Below are positions 24,440 to 35,111 of a stretch of 64,000 bases of DNA, in pieces (positions within the stretch are counted from its first letter, which is position 1; every line of letters starts with the position of its first letter). A model generated the notes under the pieces. It saw only the letters and a program-made list of their open reading frames with translations. It did not search any database and had not been told where the DNA came from. The stretch spans positions 186,001-250,000 of the forward strand of contig JAACJK010000175.1 in the NCBI GenBank assembly GCA_013368325.1. The letters are read 5' to 3'. The position numbers were made by a program, and so were the translations under genes. This DNA comes from Ephemerocybe angulata. Taxonomy: Eukaryota; Basidiomycota; Agaricomycetes; Agaricales; Psathyrellaceae.

Positions 24440-25431
24440 CAGGGGGTGATTTACGGGCGTTCGTTGGGTGTTTGAGGTATAGATGTGGTCACCTGTGTAA
24501 TTATATTTACCTTCGTCTACCCAGTCCTTTCGCACTTCATGGCACCTCCGATACTCTGTACGCCACGTTGACTCTCTCTTTCATACAATTACCTAGTTTC
24601 AGCCGCTTTATCATGGTCCGTCTGACCGATAACTCATTCACTAGTAGTTGTTCACCGTACAACGCCGAAGCTCACCTGAAATTTACTTCAAGCCTTACCG
24701 CGTAAGTCCTGACCCACACGAGAGTATACGCAAGTGTACCATAACGACATTGCCCAATTGAAGCACCATGGAGGTGCACGCATCAAAATACTTCTCAGTG
24801 CATTTCGCGATCTAGTACCCATGACAGCGAACCTAGTACCCCACCTAACAGCCTTGTCGATCCATGATCCCATGTACTGATTAACCCATGTACGAGTACT
24901 TGTATACCTTCGTGCCTTAGACAGCTCAGGTAGGCAGACCTAAAGGTATGGGACGTGTGCTAATACACTAGTTTTCTCTGGATAAATCCCTGGCGGTTAG
25001 CCTGCTTCTGCTTGGATCGGAACGGAGATGAGAAACCGGGGGACAGGACCTCCAAGGCTCGAAACAACGCGCTGCAAACTCTGGGGTATCGGGGGAGCTG
25101 ATAGCCATATGGTAGGCTCGTCACGGTAAATATCACATGAAGTCAGCATACCTACCGAGAATCTTCTACCGTTGTGCTGATACCACCACCCAGGCATGAA
25201 GTGACAAGAAGAGTGAATAAATTCCAGCGCCCGCGCAGCTCCTGGGGGAAAGGAAGATGAAGTTCATTCTTGATGACAGGACAGTGGCTCTGTTGAAGTA
25301 TGTTACAGTCACACCGCTCCCCACACCCTTCATGTCTTGCACTACTTCGGGAAATTTGAAAATTAGGACAGATATTCCAGCACAGACTGGATGGACTTGG
25401 CCAAACTGGCAAGAAGAACTACATAGATTGC
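24440..25431. other. Gap between convergent genes, content unclear
   Basis: No gene supported. A minus-strand open frame at 25152-25412 lies directly downstream of the next gene and might be an extra 3' exon of it, but no clean splice could be proved. The rest shows nothing recognisable. Confidence 0.35.
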
Positions 25432-26484
25432 CTACCTACCCTGGGAAGGAAGAAATCTATTGAGGTCCAAGGCGTCCACGACCGTCATTGTGTCTCCAGG
25501 AGGTTTTCCAGGTCCTTCATGAATCATATACGGGGGCATAGATCGTTTCAACCTAGGGTTCTTGGCTAAAAACTCCCCGGGAAAGTAAAGTATACTGGCT
25601 GCCTTCTGGAACTTCGAAACCTGGGAGCGTATCAATGAGAGTTGGTCCTTGAGCTTGAGGAAGCTAGCCGGTTCATTTCCGAGCTTCTCTACCATGTCAA
25701 GCTCTGCCGAACCGTCCATGTCCAAGAAGCGAAAGACTGATATCATGGCACATGCTGGGTGGACTTCGGAGGTGACTGTCTCTCCAAAGGCAGGGCAAGG
25801 AGTACCGTCTGCGCGCGTTATCTGAATGAGATGCGGCCAGTACAGGAGTCGATCGATACTCATATCTTCCCCCTTCGCCTGGTTGTCCGAATTGGGGACG
25901 TAACATCTAAAAAGAGGAAGCCAGTCAGCAGGAGGGGCGAGGAAAAGCAAAGAGGCACCCGTACATCCACAAGGTTCTCCCTTTCATATACGAAGCACTC
26001 ATCGTCAGTGTTGCGAGCAAATTCGGCTATCATCGTGGTATGATCTGAATCAAGGGGTAATATCGCCCAATGACCATCCCAAAACCTGTCCCAAAGACTA
26101 CGGCAGACTAATAATCGTTGAACAACTGTTTGCGGGAGACGGCATGCCCTCGACGACTGACCTTTGACTTCAGTCGTTACCTCCTTGGTCTTGCCATCAT
26201 CGAGGTCTCCACGGTCCAATCCGAAGGCATATTCAATCCAGTCGGCCTAGATAAGTCTCTTATAGAACTGAATTCTAGTTCAATGATAAAGTCGGACTCA
26301 CCATGCCTGGCGCAGTGTAGAGAATGGAAATGGATTCCATAGCATCATCAACTTCCTTCACATATGCTGGGTCCGAGTTTGATAATTTGAGGCTTTCTAG
26401 AGTAGGAAAGATATTATCGTCGCCCTTCAAATGCACAGGGTCCGAGCCTGATAGGTTGAGGCTTGCAATGTCAGGCAAGCTCAT
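25432..26484 (-). CDS. Unrecognised protein, three exons
   Basis: Function not recognised. The model starts at 26484 (MSLPDIASLNLSGSDPVHLK), splices after ILYTAPGM into ADWIEYAFGLDRGDLDDGK, continues through VVQRLLVCRSLWDRFWDGHW and NTDDECFVYERENLVDVR, and splices near 25965/25905 into CYVPNSDNQAKGEDMSIDRL. It ends after ALDLNRFLPSQGR at 25432, or splices on further. Supporting signs are steady protein-like composition over consecutive exons and short introns. The N-terminus contains an internal duplication, SLNLSGSDPVHLKGDD versus SLKLSNSDPAYVKEVDD. No signal peptide or membrane segment is visible, and no catalytic motif. An alternative upstream ATG at 26544 exists. Confidence 0.5.
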
Positions 26485-26834
26485 GGCTGTTGTGGTTTGT
26501 GGTAAGGCTGATGTTGTGACTGAGAAAGAAAGATGTGTACGCACCAGTTATTTGTACAGCATGCCATCGTGGCAATTGGCCCGAACAAGGAACAAATGTA
26601 AGCGGCGTCCACAGACAATAAAACATTGAACATGGCGTTTTCTTATTGGTCGTGTTCTTGGACTGAGGTAACACATACGCACCTACAACAGAGCCTCGAG
26701 GTACAGAAACACGCCATTCAGTGTGATGGGTATAGTGATGTCACGGTCGTAAGTACATAAAAGCTGAAAAGAAGGACAACGAAGACTTAGGACGCATGAC
26801 CGGTCGTACAGAGCAGCATAGATTGCCAACCAAG
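26485..26834. other. Short intergenic gap
   Basis: About 350 bp between two minus-strand genes, presumably the promoter of the unrecognised gene and the 3' end of the INO80F-like gene. No distinct element seen. Confidence 0.5.
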
Positions 26835-28247
26835 CTACCTAGACACTCGGCCATTCACGCCATCGTGTTGTATGAATTCGAGAGGGCGGTCGTACGGCGG
26901 TCCTGAAGGCGGCGGCATCACCGCCGTCGGGATGGTCTGCTTAGGCAACAGAAAGGTTACATTCCTGCCCGCTTTCGTTGAAGAGGCATAACCTTACCTG
27001 TGCATGCCCAGGATGTGCTAGGTTTACGATAGCATTGGGATCGGCCGGGCGCGGTGGAGGAGGAGGGGGACTCTGTTCCCCTCTCCCATTTGTCTGCATG
27101 ATGGGGTAGCGGCCGAACGAGTGGCCTCCGTGTCCCGGAGGAGTAGGCGATATTGGCGTGTGCATTGCATGTGGCCCTTGCCCGTCGACGGCCATGGCGT
27201 TCGGGCTTTGATGAGGCGGAGGCGGGTTCAAGGGCCCAGGATTCGCGGGAGGGTTCATGGCGGAATTGGGATGAGGGACGTTGATCCCGTCTGTATGAGA
27301 GCCAGACGAGCTGCTGTTGTGCTGCTGCCTTCGACTTCGGCGGGGCGCAGAGGCGGGGCCGACGCGAATCGTGCTTGTCGATCGGTCTTCGAGGGAAGTA
27401 GGATAATGCGAGTGGGGTGGCGGAGGTGGAGGCCCAGCTTGTGTAGGGGGGTGAGGATAGTGTCTTTCATTGTGTGGACGTCCGTTTCTATGGTTTTGGC
27501 TGTAGTTGTCGCGGTGGGAGGCCAAGGGTCCTGGACCGTTATTCTCTATCGGAGTTTGTTGGAGATCCCCTTGATTGGGAGGAAAGTAGCGATGGAGAAG
27601 GGGTTCATCGTGGACGAGTAGAGCATCTAGCAGTAGGCTGGTCGGTAAAGCAGTTGAGAAAGCCTTCTCGGATAAGTTGTTGAAATGAATACCACGCACT
27701 CATTCTCGACTTGTAACTTCTTGATTTTGGCGTTCGCGATCTCGAGTTGTTTCTGGTATATTTCCTGGGACTATAGCAGGCAATATCAGCACACGTGTTA
27801 CGAGACCCAACGCGAGATAACGCACGCGGGCAGCCCTTTCTAACTTGTCCTTCATCCCCGTGTACCTGTGGTCCAATTGGTCGTCAGTGCCAGAGCTTTA
27901 GGATGCCAAACATAGCAAGTCGACACGTACTTCTCTTTGTACCTTCCTCGGTGAGAAGCGTGGCCCTATTTTCACATACCAACCTACTCATTAGGCACCA
28001 AGGTTCCGATGACACGCCTGAGGCCTGAACGAACCTTGCCGCTGGCATTTTCGTGGACATCGAGGCCTATAGGCCGCCCCTGACCATTGGAGTCCTGGTT
28101 CATTGCTTGAGGCATGTTCTGGCTGAACGGACGAGGAAGTTCCATGGGTGTCAATGCGGTTGAGGCGTGATGATGGGTGTTCGTGTCTGTCCTTGCTCGC
28201 GCCTGTTCCTGGGGCGCGATTGATCGAGTGCATTGGTCGTTTCCCAC
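26835..28247 (-). CDS. INO80F/TFPT-like coiled-coil, proline-rich protein
   Basis: Joining five short exons in phase gives ...DVHENASGK | GHASHRGRYKEK | YTGMKDKLERAAR | SQEIYQKQLEIANAKIKKLQVEND | LLLDALLVHDEPLLHRYF. This basic Y-K-x-K...E...I-x-K-L-x-x-E-N-x-x-L-L-D-x-L-L coiled coil resembles the INO80 subunit F (TFPT) domain, which contributes to the INO80 chromatin-remodelling complex in the nucleus. The long C-terminal part is disordered (His/Pro/Asn-rich with several poly-Pro runs) and ends through a last exon, TIPTAVMPPPSGPPYDRPL..., at 26835. The most upstream start is 28247 (MGNDQCTR); a second Met (MELPRPFSQ) follows. The phase-perfect joins make a real gene likely. The INO80F assignment rests on one short motif, so a different coiled-coil nuclear protein is possible. 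Confidence 0.62.
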
Positions 28248-29045
28248 GGGTCGAATGGTGGGGAGGAGGGGAAAGTGAGTAATTCAATATCATTCGTTTC
28301 AGTTGAATAAAACTATAGACAGCTGTATACGCTTTCTGAAGCAGTTAGGCATACGAGGAGCTTGATATTATGAATGCAATACCTCCAGATCAAGCCACTG
28401 CCTGTATGACTTAAAGCTCACCTGTAGTCCTTCCAGGATGCACTGTTAACAGTGAACTCGCACTAAAGGCTGTCTATAGCACCCATACATATACGTTTAT
28501 ACCATACTTTTGCCCCTCAACGGCTTCACGCAGAGTCACAAAGTCATACTGTGATTCTGTGAAAGGTGGTGCTTCAAGATAAACACCAATGTCTATGTAT
28601 AGCTTAGAGCGAGATCCAATAGCCCGCCATATGAGAGCCGTAAGACCTAAATGACACTCATACTGACAGATCCACAAAGGCGGGTTGGAACTGAGTAGGA
28701 GGGGATGGTGGTGGGAGGAAGAAAGCGGCGGGAATGGACGCGACGCCGGCGCAACAGGCCCACGAGTTCTTATAATTGGGCCACCCCGACTCGGACGTGT
28801 GACGCGTGACGTCACTCAGCGCTTCACCAAAATTGAAGCGCCCGCCGCTGGATTAGATTCTTTGCACATTCAAGCACCTTCCTGGTACCGCATCTGCAAC
28901 TATCAGTAGAGAGGTAATAGTAAAGTAGCTAGTGTCAGGATGTATTCGGTGGATTTCAGCCACTCGTATTATCTTATATGGCCTCCAAAGTAAGTTTCTA
29001 GAATGCAAAGTATGAAGAGCAGTGAGATTGTGTCCTGATGTAGGC
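28248..29045. other. Intergenic region with an ACGCGTGACGTCA palindromic cluster
   Basis: No gene supported; the 113-codon minus frame at 28474-28815 has no recognisable features. At 28797-28814 GTGTGACGCGTGACG overlaps TGACGTCA, combining an MCB core with a CRE/ATF palindrome. This is about 550 bp upstream of the INO80F-like gene. Confidence 0.45.
28797..28814. promoter_or_regulatory. MCB-like motif overlapping a CRE palindrome
   Basis: ACGCGT at 28802-28807 and TGACGTCA at 28807-28814, seen directly. The 15-mer is identical to that at 3688-3702. CRE-type sites bind bZIP factors in fungi; occupancy is unproved. Confidence 0.35.
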
Positions 29046-30065
29046 CTAGTAAGTAAAACGTACCACGGCAGGCGATTCCCCGAAATTATTTGAGAAGCTG
29101 ACGGGGTCCGCGGTCAAGCAAAGCACGTTTGCAGCGTAATAGACAATGTGTGCGTCCACCTTGGCTTTTGAAAGGACCACAATGAGCCACCGATCTTACT
29201 GGTGATATAGAGCGAGGGTTACTGACCTCCGTCTGCGTTTATCCAAGTCGCGGTGAGCGAGTTGTCACTGGAAATGCTCCAGATACTGCTCTCAATACTC
29301 TTGCTGATACCCGTCGCGCGGGTGAACGAGTTGTCACCGCTAAATGCCGGGGAGCCATTCGCAGCTAGACAATTGTACATCGAGATTAACCTGTCCCGGA
29401 GGTTGATGAAAATTGCCACTTACTTTCGACAGTTGCACCAAGGTACGCGTAGTCGGGGGAGTTAGACTTTAGGTCGCCTCCCGAGGTGGCGAATCCCATG
29501 ATACCACCCAGGAAGGGAAGGTCGGGCACAGCTCCGTTTGTCGTACCGATGCTGAACGTCTCGCTACCGCTGCCAAGTGTGACGGTCAGTGCTTTCGAGA
29601 TGTCGTCCGTCCTGCCGTACTCCCCAAACGCGTTCAGGGCTTTGCTGACCCAGTACGGAGTGGTAGAAGAGCTGGAGAGGTCGCTGATGCGGATGACGCC
29701 TGAGCCTGGGACGTCGGTGGGCTCGGGATTGGAGGGTGATGTCGGTGTCGAAGAGGGTTCCCTGCGGCTGACGGAGCCTAAGCATTTTACAAATTGGCAG
29801 AAAACGTCAGCGACTGCAGGCGACTGCCGATTGGAAGTAAATACGACGCACCGCCACTAAATCTGGACGGTCTCGCGGGACCCATTCCTCTCTTCATCCG
29901 CTCAGCATTGGTGAGCTGCCCATCGGTATAAGCTGATAAAGGTATGAGGTTGTCGATAGGAGGATTCAGGGATTGGAGTTGGGCGTTCCGTGGCAGCTGG
30001 TACGCGCCGCTGGATGCCGCAAGAGAGACTGCAGCAAGGGCAGCAAATATGAGTTTGAAAGCCAT
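29046..30065 (-). CDS. Small secreted protein of unknown function
   Basis: The start at 30065 encodes a clear signal peptide (MAFKLIFAALAAVSLAASSG, likely cleavage near AYQLPR). Exons join in phase as RPSRFSG | GSVSRREPSSTPTSPSNPEP and ...YAYLGATVE | TANGSPAFSGDNSFTRATG; then WINADG | DRWLIVVLSKAKVDAHIVYY and LCLTADPVSFSNNFGESPAV to a stop at 29046-29048. The central part has Gly/Ser/Thr-rich beta-type sequence (TVTLGSGSETFSIGTTNGAV). Few cysteines are present, unlike classical small cysteine-rich effectors. I do not recognise a named family; an extracellular or cell-wall-associated role is inferred from the signal peptide alone. Confidence 0.72.
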
Positions 30066-32450
30066 CGTAGAGATCTGTGATTAAAGGAGTGTGGGTGTCT
30101 AAGGAATGACGGGGAAGTAAAGTTCTGTCTGAGGAGGAGGAAGGCGCGTCGGAAGGACGGCCTAGAAAATTGGGGGGAAAGAGGGCTGCAGCGGACGCTT
30201 CGAGACGCTTCGCCGGGTTTATAATTTATGAAGCATGTGGTTTTTTCTGTTGAATTGATTGCCCTGTGGCGCGATTGACATTCGGAATGTAGCCGCCAAA
30301 ACCGGTTTTCACTCCCAACTCCCGAGTCCCGGATGCAGAAAACCCCTATTCTCATTGAAAACATCCTTAGAGAGCCCCACTGTATCGACATCTTTTTTAG
30401 TGTTTTATATGTACTCTTAACAAGCAACGACTCTTTTTCCGGAAGAGTTAATCGAGGACCCGAGTAGGAGAGTTGAACGGGCAGGACAAGTTTGGGCAGG
30501 AATTCGGGCCCGCCTCCATCTGTTAACAAGCCTCTAAAGGTTTTTAACCAACAGAGACTCTCGCACAAGGCTGATAGATTGCTGTTGTACCAGTAATAGC
30601 TCGGCTTTCTACTATGGAGGACCCTGGCTGTCGGTCTTCGGTTGATCTAAGGTTGCCATTGAGATATGGGCATCACTAGTTCTCCAAGTCACGGTCACTC
30701 AAGGGTACAATAACACAGAATATGAGGGAAAAAAACATAAAAAAGGGCGATGGTGCTCACTGGCCTGGGATTCAGGGAGCTCATTCAAGTTGGCAGATGC
30801 GAGCAGGTCAGCGGACGCCAATTGGGTGGACGCCGGCGCTTAAGTTGTTTGCAACTGTTAGAACTCGAGGGTAATGTCCTTCTGGCCGTGTCACCGTGTC
30901 ACCTCCGACTTGCCTCCGACTCAATTTACTTTTTCAAGTTGTTTCTCGCTCTTCACTCAGGGCTCAGCTCAGCTCTACTGTGTATTTCCGGTCCCTCACC
31001 AATGTGATAACCATCATAACCGAGGATGTTTCAACCTTTAACCTTGTCGGCGTTCTTTATTCAGGGTGTTCACAAGCATACCTCAGGAAGAGTCAGCTAG
31101 GGTTGTGAAGGGTCGCTTCGAAGCACAAGCCACAGGTTTGGGACCAGGTGTGTTATCTGTAGAGTGGTTCCATTCGATTTCATGTCAATCATGACAGCCC
31201 TTGGAGTCGTTTCGTTATCCCTGTGCGTGTCGAGCGATTGTGGTGGCACTCCGTACCAGTTGAAACTTGAGTGGCCTCACCGTGCTACTCCTTCTCGCCA
31301 CGCATGCGCTACATACATAAAGTAAACCACACCGACAAGTGTAACCAGGGATGTGCTCGGACTCGGATATGTCAAGCCCTTACCGACTCATCGAATTGGG
31401 CCAATGTAAAAGGAGGGAGGAATCACCTTGGATACCCAATTAAAAGGATGGTGCATCGCAGTTGGTCGTTGCAAGCCTTTGCGCTACGATGAAGCCTACT
31501 AAAGCCCTCAATCGAGCAGTGCAAGTCGATGAGCTAGGAGCTCGTTCCCATCCTCCTACGTTGGCGACAGGTCTTTAGTGGTACTAGCCCGACCAAATCA
31601 ACAGCTCCTAGATTTCTCGTCACGACGCACTGGCGAAACCTCAGGGCCCTTTGCAGGTGAGAAGGCCGAATTTAAAGGTGCCCGAAGCTACAGGTACCAG
31701 CAAGCCGTTCTTCGAAATGATTCCCCAGCCCCGGTCAAAATCACTCGATTTTGAGTACTGACATAACTCGTTACATATCTGTGCACGACCAGGACCAGGG
31801 TTATTCAACCAGTTGGCTCTTTCTCATGAACGTACTCGTCTCATAATACATTTGAAACGTTTGTAAGTTCCCTTGTCCAAACTTTGTTCAGGCGGTTGAT
31901 CTCTTCACTTGAGAAGTTGGCCCTGCCACCGTGCCCATGCATTGCTCTGCAACCCGTCATGATGTGATCTGTCAATGGTGCTTTCCTCCCCCCAGCATGA
32001 GCGCACAATGGCCTGGTCTGACCTCTCTCATTGACGTGTACATCGTCTTCGCGGCTCAAAATCACTGTTAGGCTTCAAGGAAGACAGGCCAGGAGATCAT
32101 AGATGAAGAACCGTCCCTCGAACAACCTAAATTTGCCGAGCCGCGACCAGAATGGGGTTGGTAGCGGCGTAGAGCACTAGCGGTTTCTTTTCGGCTTACG
32201 ACCCTTTCTTGTCAGGGAAATCTGCGGAAAGCGTGGCAACCGGATAGTCTGGATCGGTGCCATGATATCCACAACATGGCTACACGACGCGCAAAATAAG
32301 CCGTGCGACACGCTTGGAATGGACGACCGTACTTACGCTATATAGCACGCGGCTCGTGGCCTCGAGGGGGACGTCAACCTTTGCCTCCCCTTTCCTACAC
32401 TTAAGTTCTATTGCTGTGCGTGAGGCTGACGCTCCTTCGAGTCTCATCCC
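30066..32450. other. Intergenic region
   Basis: About 2.4 kb between divergent genes (secreted protein on minus, GH5 on plus), holding both promoters. A TATATA-like sequence at about 32338 lies some 110 bp upstream of the GH5 start. No gene, tRNA or repeat was recognised. Confidence 0.5.
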
Positions 32451-35111
32451 ATGGCGTCCTCTCGTTTCCTCTATTCGTTCCTCTCCTTCTTCCTCGCAAC
32501 TTTGGCAACAGTCAAAGCCGCTAGTTTGCCTAGCAAAATCTATGGCGTTAATTTGGGCTCATGGTGCGTAGCTTTCTCCCTCGAGTTGCTGACGCGCTAA
32601 ACGAAAAACATTGAATGTAGGCTATTGATTGAGCCCTGGATGCTCCCACAAGGTAGGTGCCAGTTATTTGGAGCCAGTTTTGAGAACCAAGCCTGACTAA
32701 ACCGGTACCGCAGAATGGCTCGACATGGGTGGCGAACAGTGCAACGACTGTTATGCATGCATTGCGTCCGAATTGTCCGTACCGGCATCTGTCTGCCCTG
32801 ATACACTAGCTTACAGTTATTCTTAGCATGTTCGCAAGAGCTTACCCTAAAACTGTCGACGCGACACTCAAGAAGCACTGGTACGTTTCCTGAACGAAGT
32901 CCCAGTCCAAACGACGTCTAATTTGCGTTTACAGGCAGACTTGGTTCACCCAGACCGACGTCGACACGCTCAAGGCTGCAGGTATCAACACCGTCCGAAT
33001 TCCGGTACGTCGTGTAATACCGCCTTGCTCGCAGGGATAAGTGTAAACGCGACCTTGTTTAATAGCTCGGCTACTGGATTATCGAACCATTGGTTGACCG
33101 GAAGATCGAGTGGTATGCTAAAGGTGGAATCCTCGAGCTCGTTCGTCATTCAATCTGGCTCCTCCCCAAGCTTTACTAACAACGGAGCAGAGGCGCGGTT
33201 TGAAGCAGCTTCAGGCCGCCGGAATTGCTGTTATTCTGGATCACCATGCTCTCCCGGGCGTTCAGGCCATCAATCAACAGTTTGCTGGCAGGTAAATTCT
33301 TCGCCACTCACTGGCTGAAACCGTACGCTAAACGACTTTGAACCTACCAGATGTACCAACAGCGCAGATTTCTATGTAAGCTGACACCGAGCATCGCCTT
33401 TCCACCTTATCTAACGCCAACTATATAGACGCCTTACAACTACCATCGCGCGCTTATTTGGACTGCAGTAATGACTGCGCTCACCCACCTTGATCCGGCG
33501 TTTGCGCCTGTCGCCGGCATCCAGGCCGTGAACGAGCCCATCATGGACTCGAGGCAGACGCCTGGGTACGGAGACTGTCAGTAATGCCTCACCTTTTCAC
33601 CTTCCTTCATTTGAAGCTAAACAACGACCAACAGTCCAAAAGAACTTCGTCAAGGTCATCCGAGCCGTTGAACAGTCCCTCGGAATCCAAGTTCCCGGAG
33701 AGTCCTCCTCTCTGAAGTTCAACTATAATACAAACAACGTCACCACTGCCTTTGCGGATGCCTCTGCATCCAACATTTATAACGAGGAAGTCCGCCAGGT
33801 TCTTAGGGACATGGTCCCCGTTTTCGCGCAGGTCGCGCTGCAGATTGCCTTGGAGTCGGATGGCAAGAAGCTCAACTTGCAGACCACTTTGAAGAACAGG
33901 GAGCCTATTGTTACAGTGTGAGTCGTAACATCTCGTTATCCTGGATCTGGCTTACGGTCGTTACGGTCCGCAGTCAACAGGATATCAACTGGCAGAACAA
34001 CAACCCTCCTAACCCTGCTGATGCGAAGATTGGCCCTCAGATTTACGACAATCATCTTTACTACTCGTACGTCTCAATATTTTTACTCTTAAGGAAGGCG
34101 CCTACTGACGTTCTCGCGCAGATTTGGTGTAAGTCAAGGCCTGTAGCTTACGCATTCAACATACTAATGTTTGACTATCCAGTGGGTGGCTGATGCTAAT
34201 GAGGAAGCTTATCTCAAGCATGTCTGCAGTGCGTCCAATCTAGAAATAGAAATACCGACCTAACTGGGAACTCATCCTATCTCTAACTAGATCTTGACCG
34301 CATTGAGAAGGATGCAGCGCTAGGAAACTCTCCTCTCTTCTTCGGAGGTAAGCGCCAAATCCTAGATTCTCGAGTACTGTGCTGACTTGAAGAAAGAATG
34401 GGCGATTTCCACCGAGTTCCCGGCAACAGACGCCTTTTTGAAAAAGTGGGCCGATGCCCAGAAATACTCGTACGGCAAAGATGCGGGTTGGATGGTAAAT
34501 GGAGCCATCACATTCCCGCCGTTATCTGGAGTTGACCAATATGACGCTTTCAGTTCTGGAACTTCAAGATTGAGGTATCCGAAAAAGCCAATGGCACAGC
34601 GCGCCAGTGGTATGTGTTACCCCCGTTACGAGTGGCTGGTCGGAATGCTAACATGGACTGCAGGTCGTACCTCGAGGGCTTGAAGCGAGGCTACTTCACC
34701 CAGGATCCGTCCAAGTACAACGACCCCAATGTCTGCGTCCCGTATATCAACGGTGGAAACGGCACTGTCCCGACCAACTCGACATCCGGCGTCCCCACGC
34801 CAACCGACACAACCACGCCCCTCCCCACTGACGGAACGGCTACTCCGGCGCCTACTGGCACGACAACCGACACCCCTGCGCCTACTACCGACACGGCGAC
34901 GGGCACAGCTACCACCACTGGAGAGTCTACGGACAAGCCAGCTACTAGCACCACCGGCGGGTCTACGGACACCAAGCCATCTGCCACATCCACAGACAGT
35001 GCGCCTGCCACTGACGCAACGACCAAGGCGGACGAGGACTCGGATACGCCACAAAAACTAGTCCGTCGTCACAAAAGAGACCGTGCGCTACACTCACTCC
35101 ACAACTGGTGA
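32451..35111 (+). CDS. Secreted GH5 beta-glucanase with Thr/Pro-rich tail
   Basis: A glycoside hydrolase family 5 enzyme acting outside the cell on beta-1,3- or beta-1,6-glucan of fungal walls. The start at 32451 gives a signal peptide (MASSRFLYSFLSFFLATLAT, VKA). The catalytic domain is split by many small introns: KIYGVNLGSWLLIEPWMLPQ, EWLDMGGEQCNDC, KAAGINTVRIPLGYWIIEPL, GLKQLQAAGIAVILDHHALP, then QAVNEPIM with the acid/base Glu and FFGEWAISTEF with the nucleophile Glu. The domain ends near ARQWSYLEGLKRGYFTQDPS. A Thr/Ser/Pro-rich, probably O-glycosylated tail of about 100 residues follows, ending in a basic segment (KLVRRHKRDRALHSLHNW). No GPI signal is seen, so secretion or wall association is more likely than membrane anchoring. 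The exact substrate linkage cannot be told from the sequence. Confidence 0.9.

Noticed and set aside
23324..24535. Long minus-strand open frames (138, 181 and 220 codons) opposite the ankyrin exon
   Set aside because: They are mirror images of the repetitive ankyrin coding units and have no independent features.
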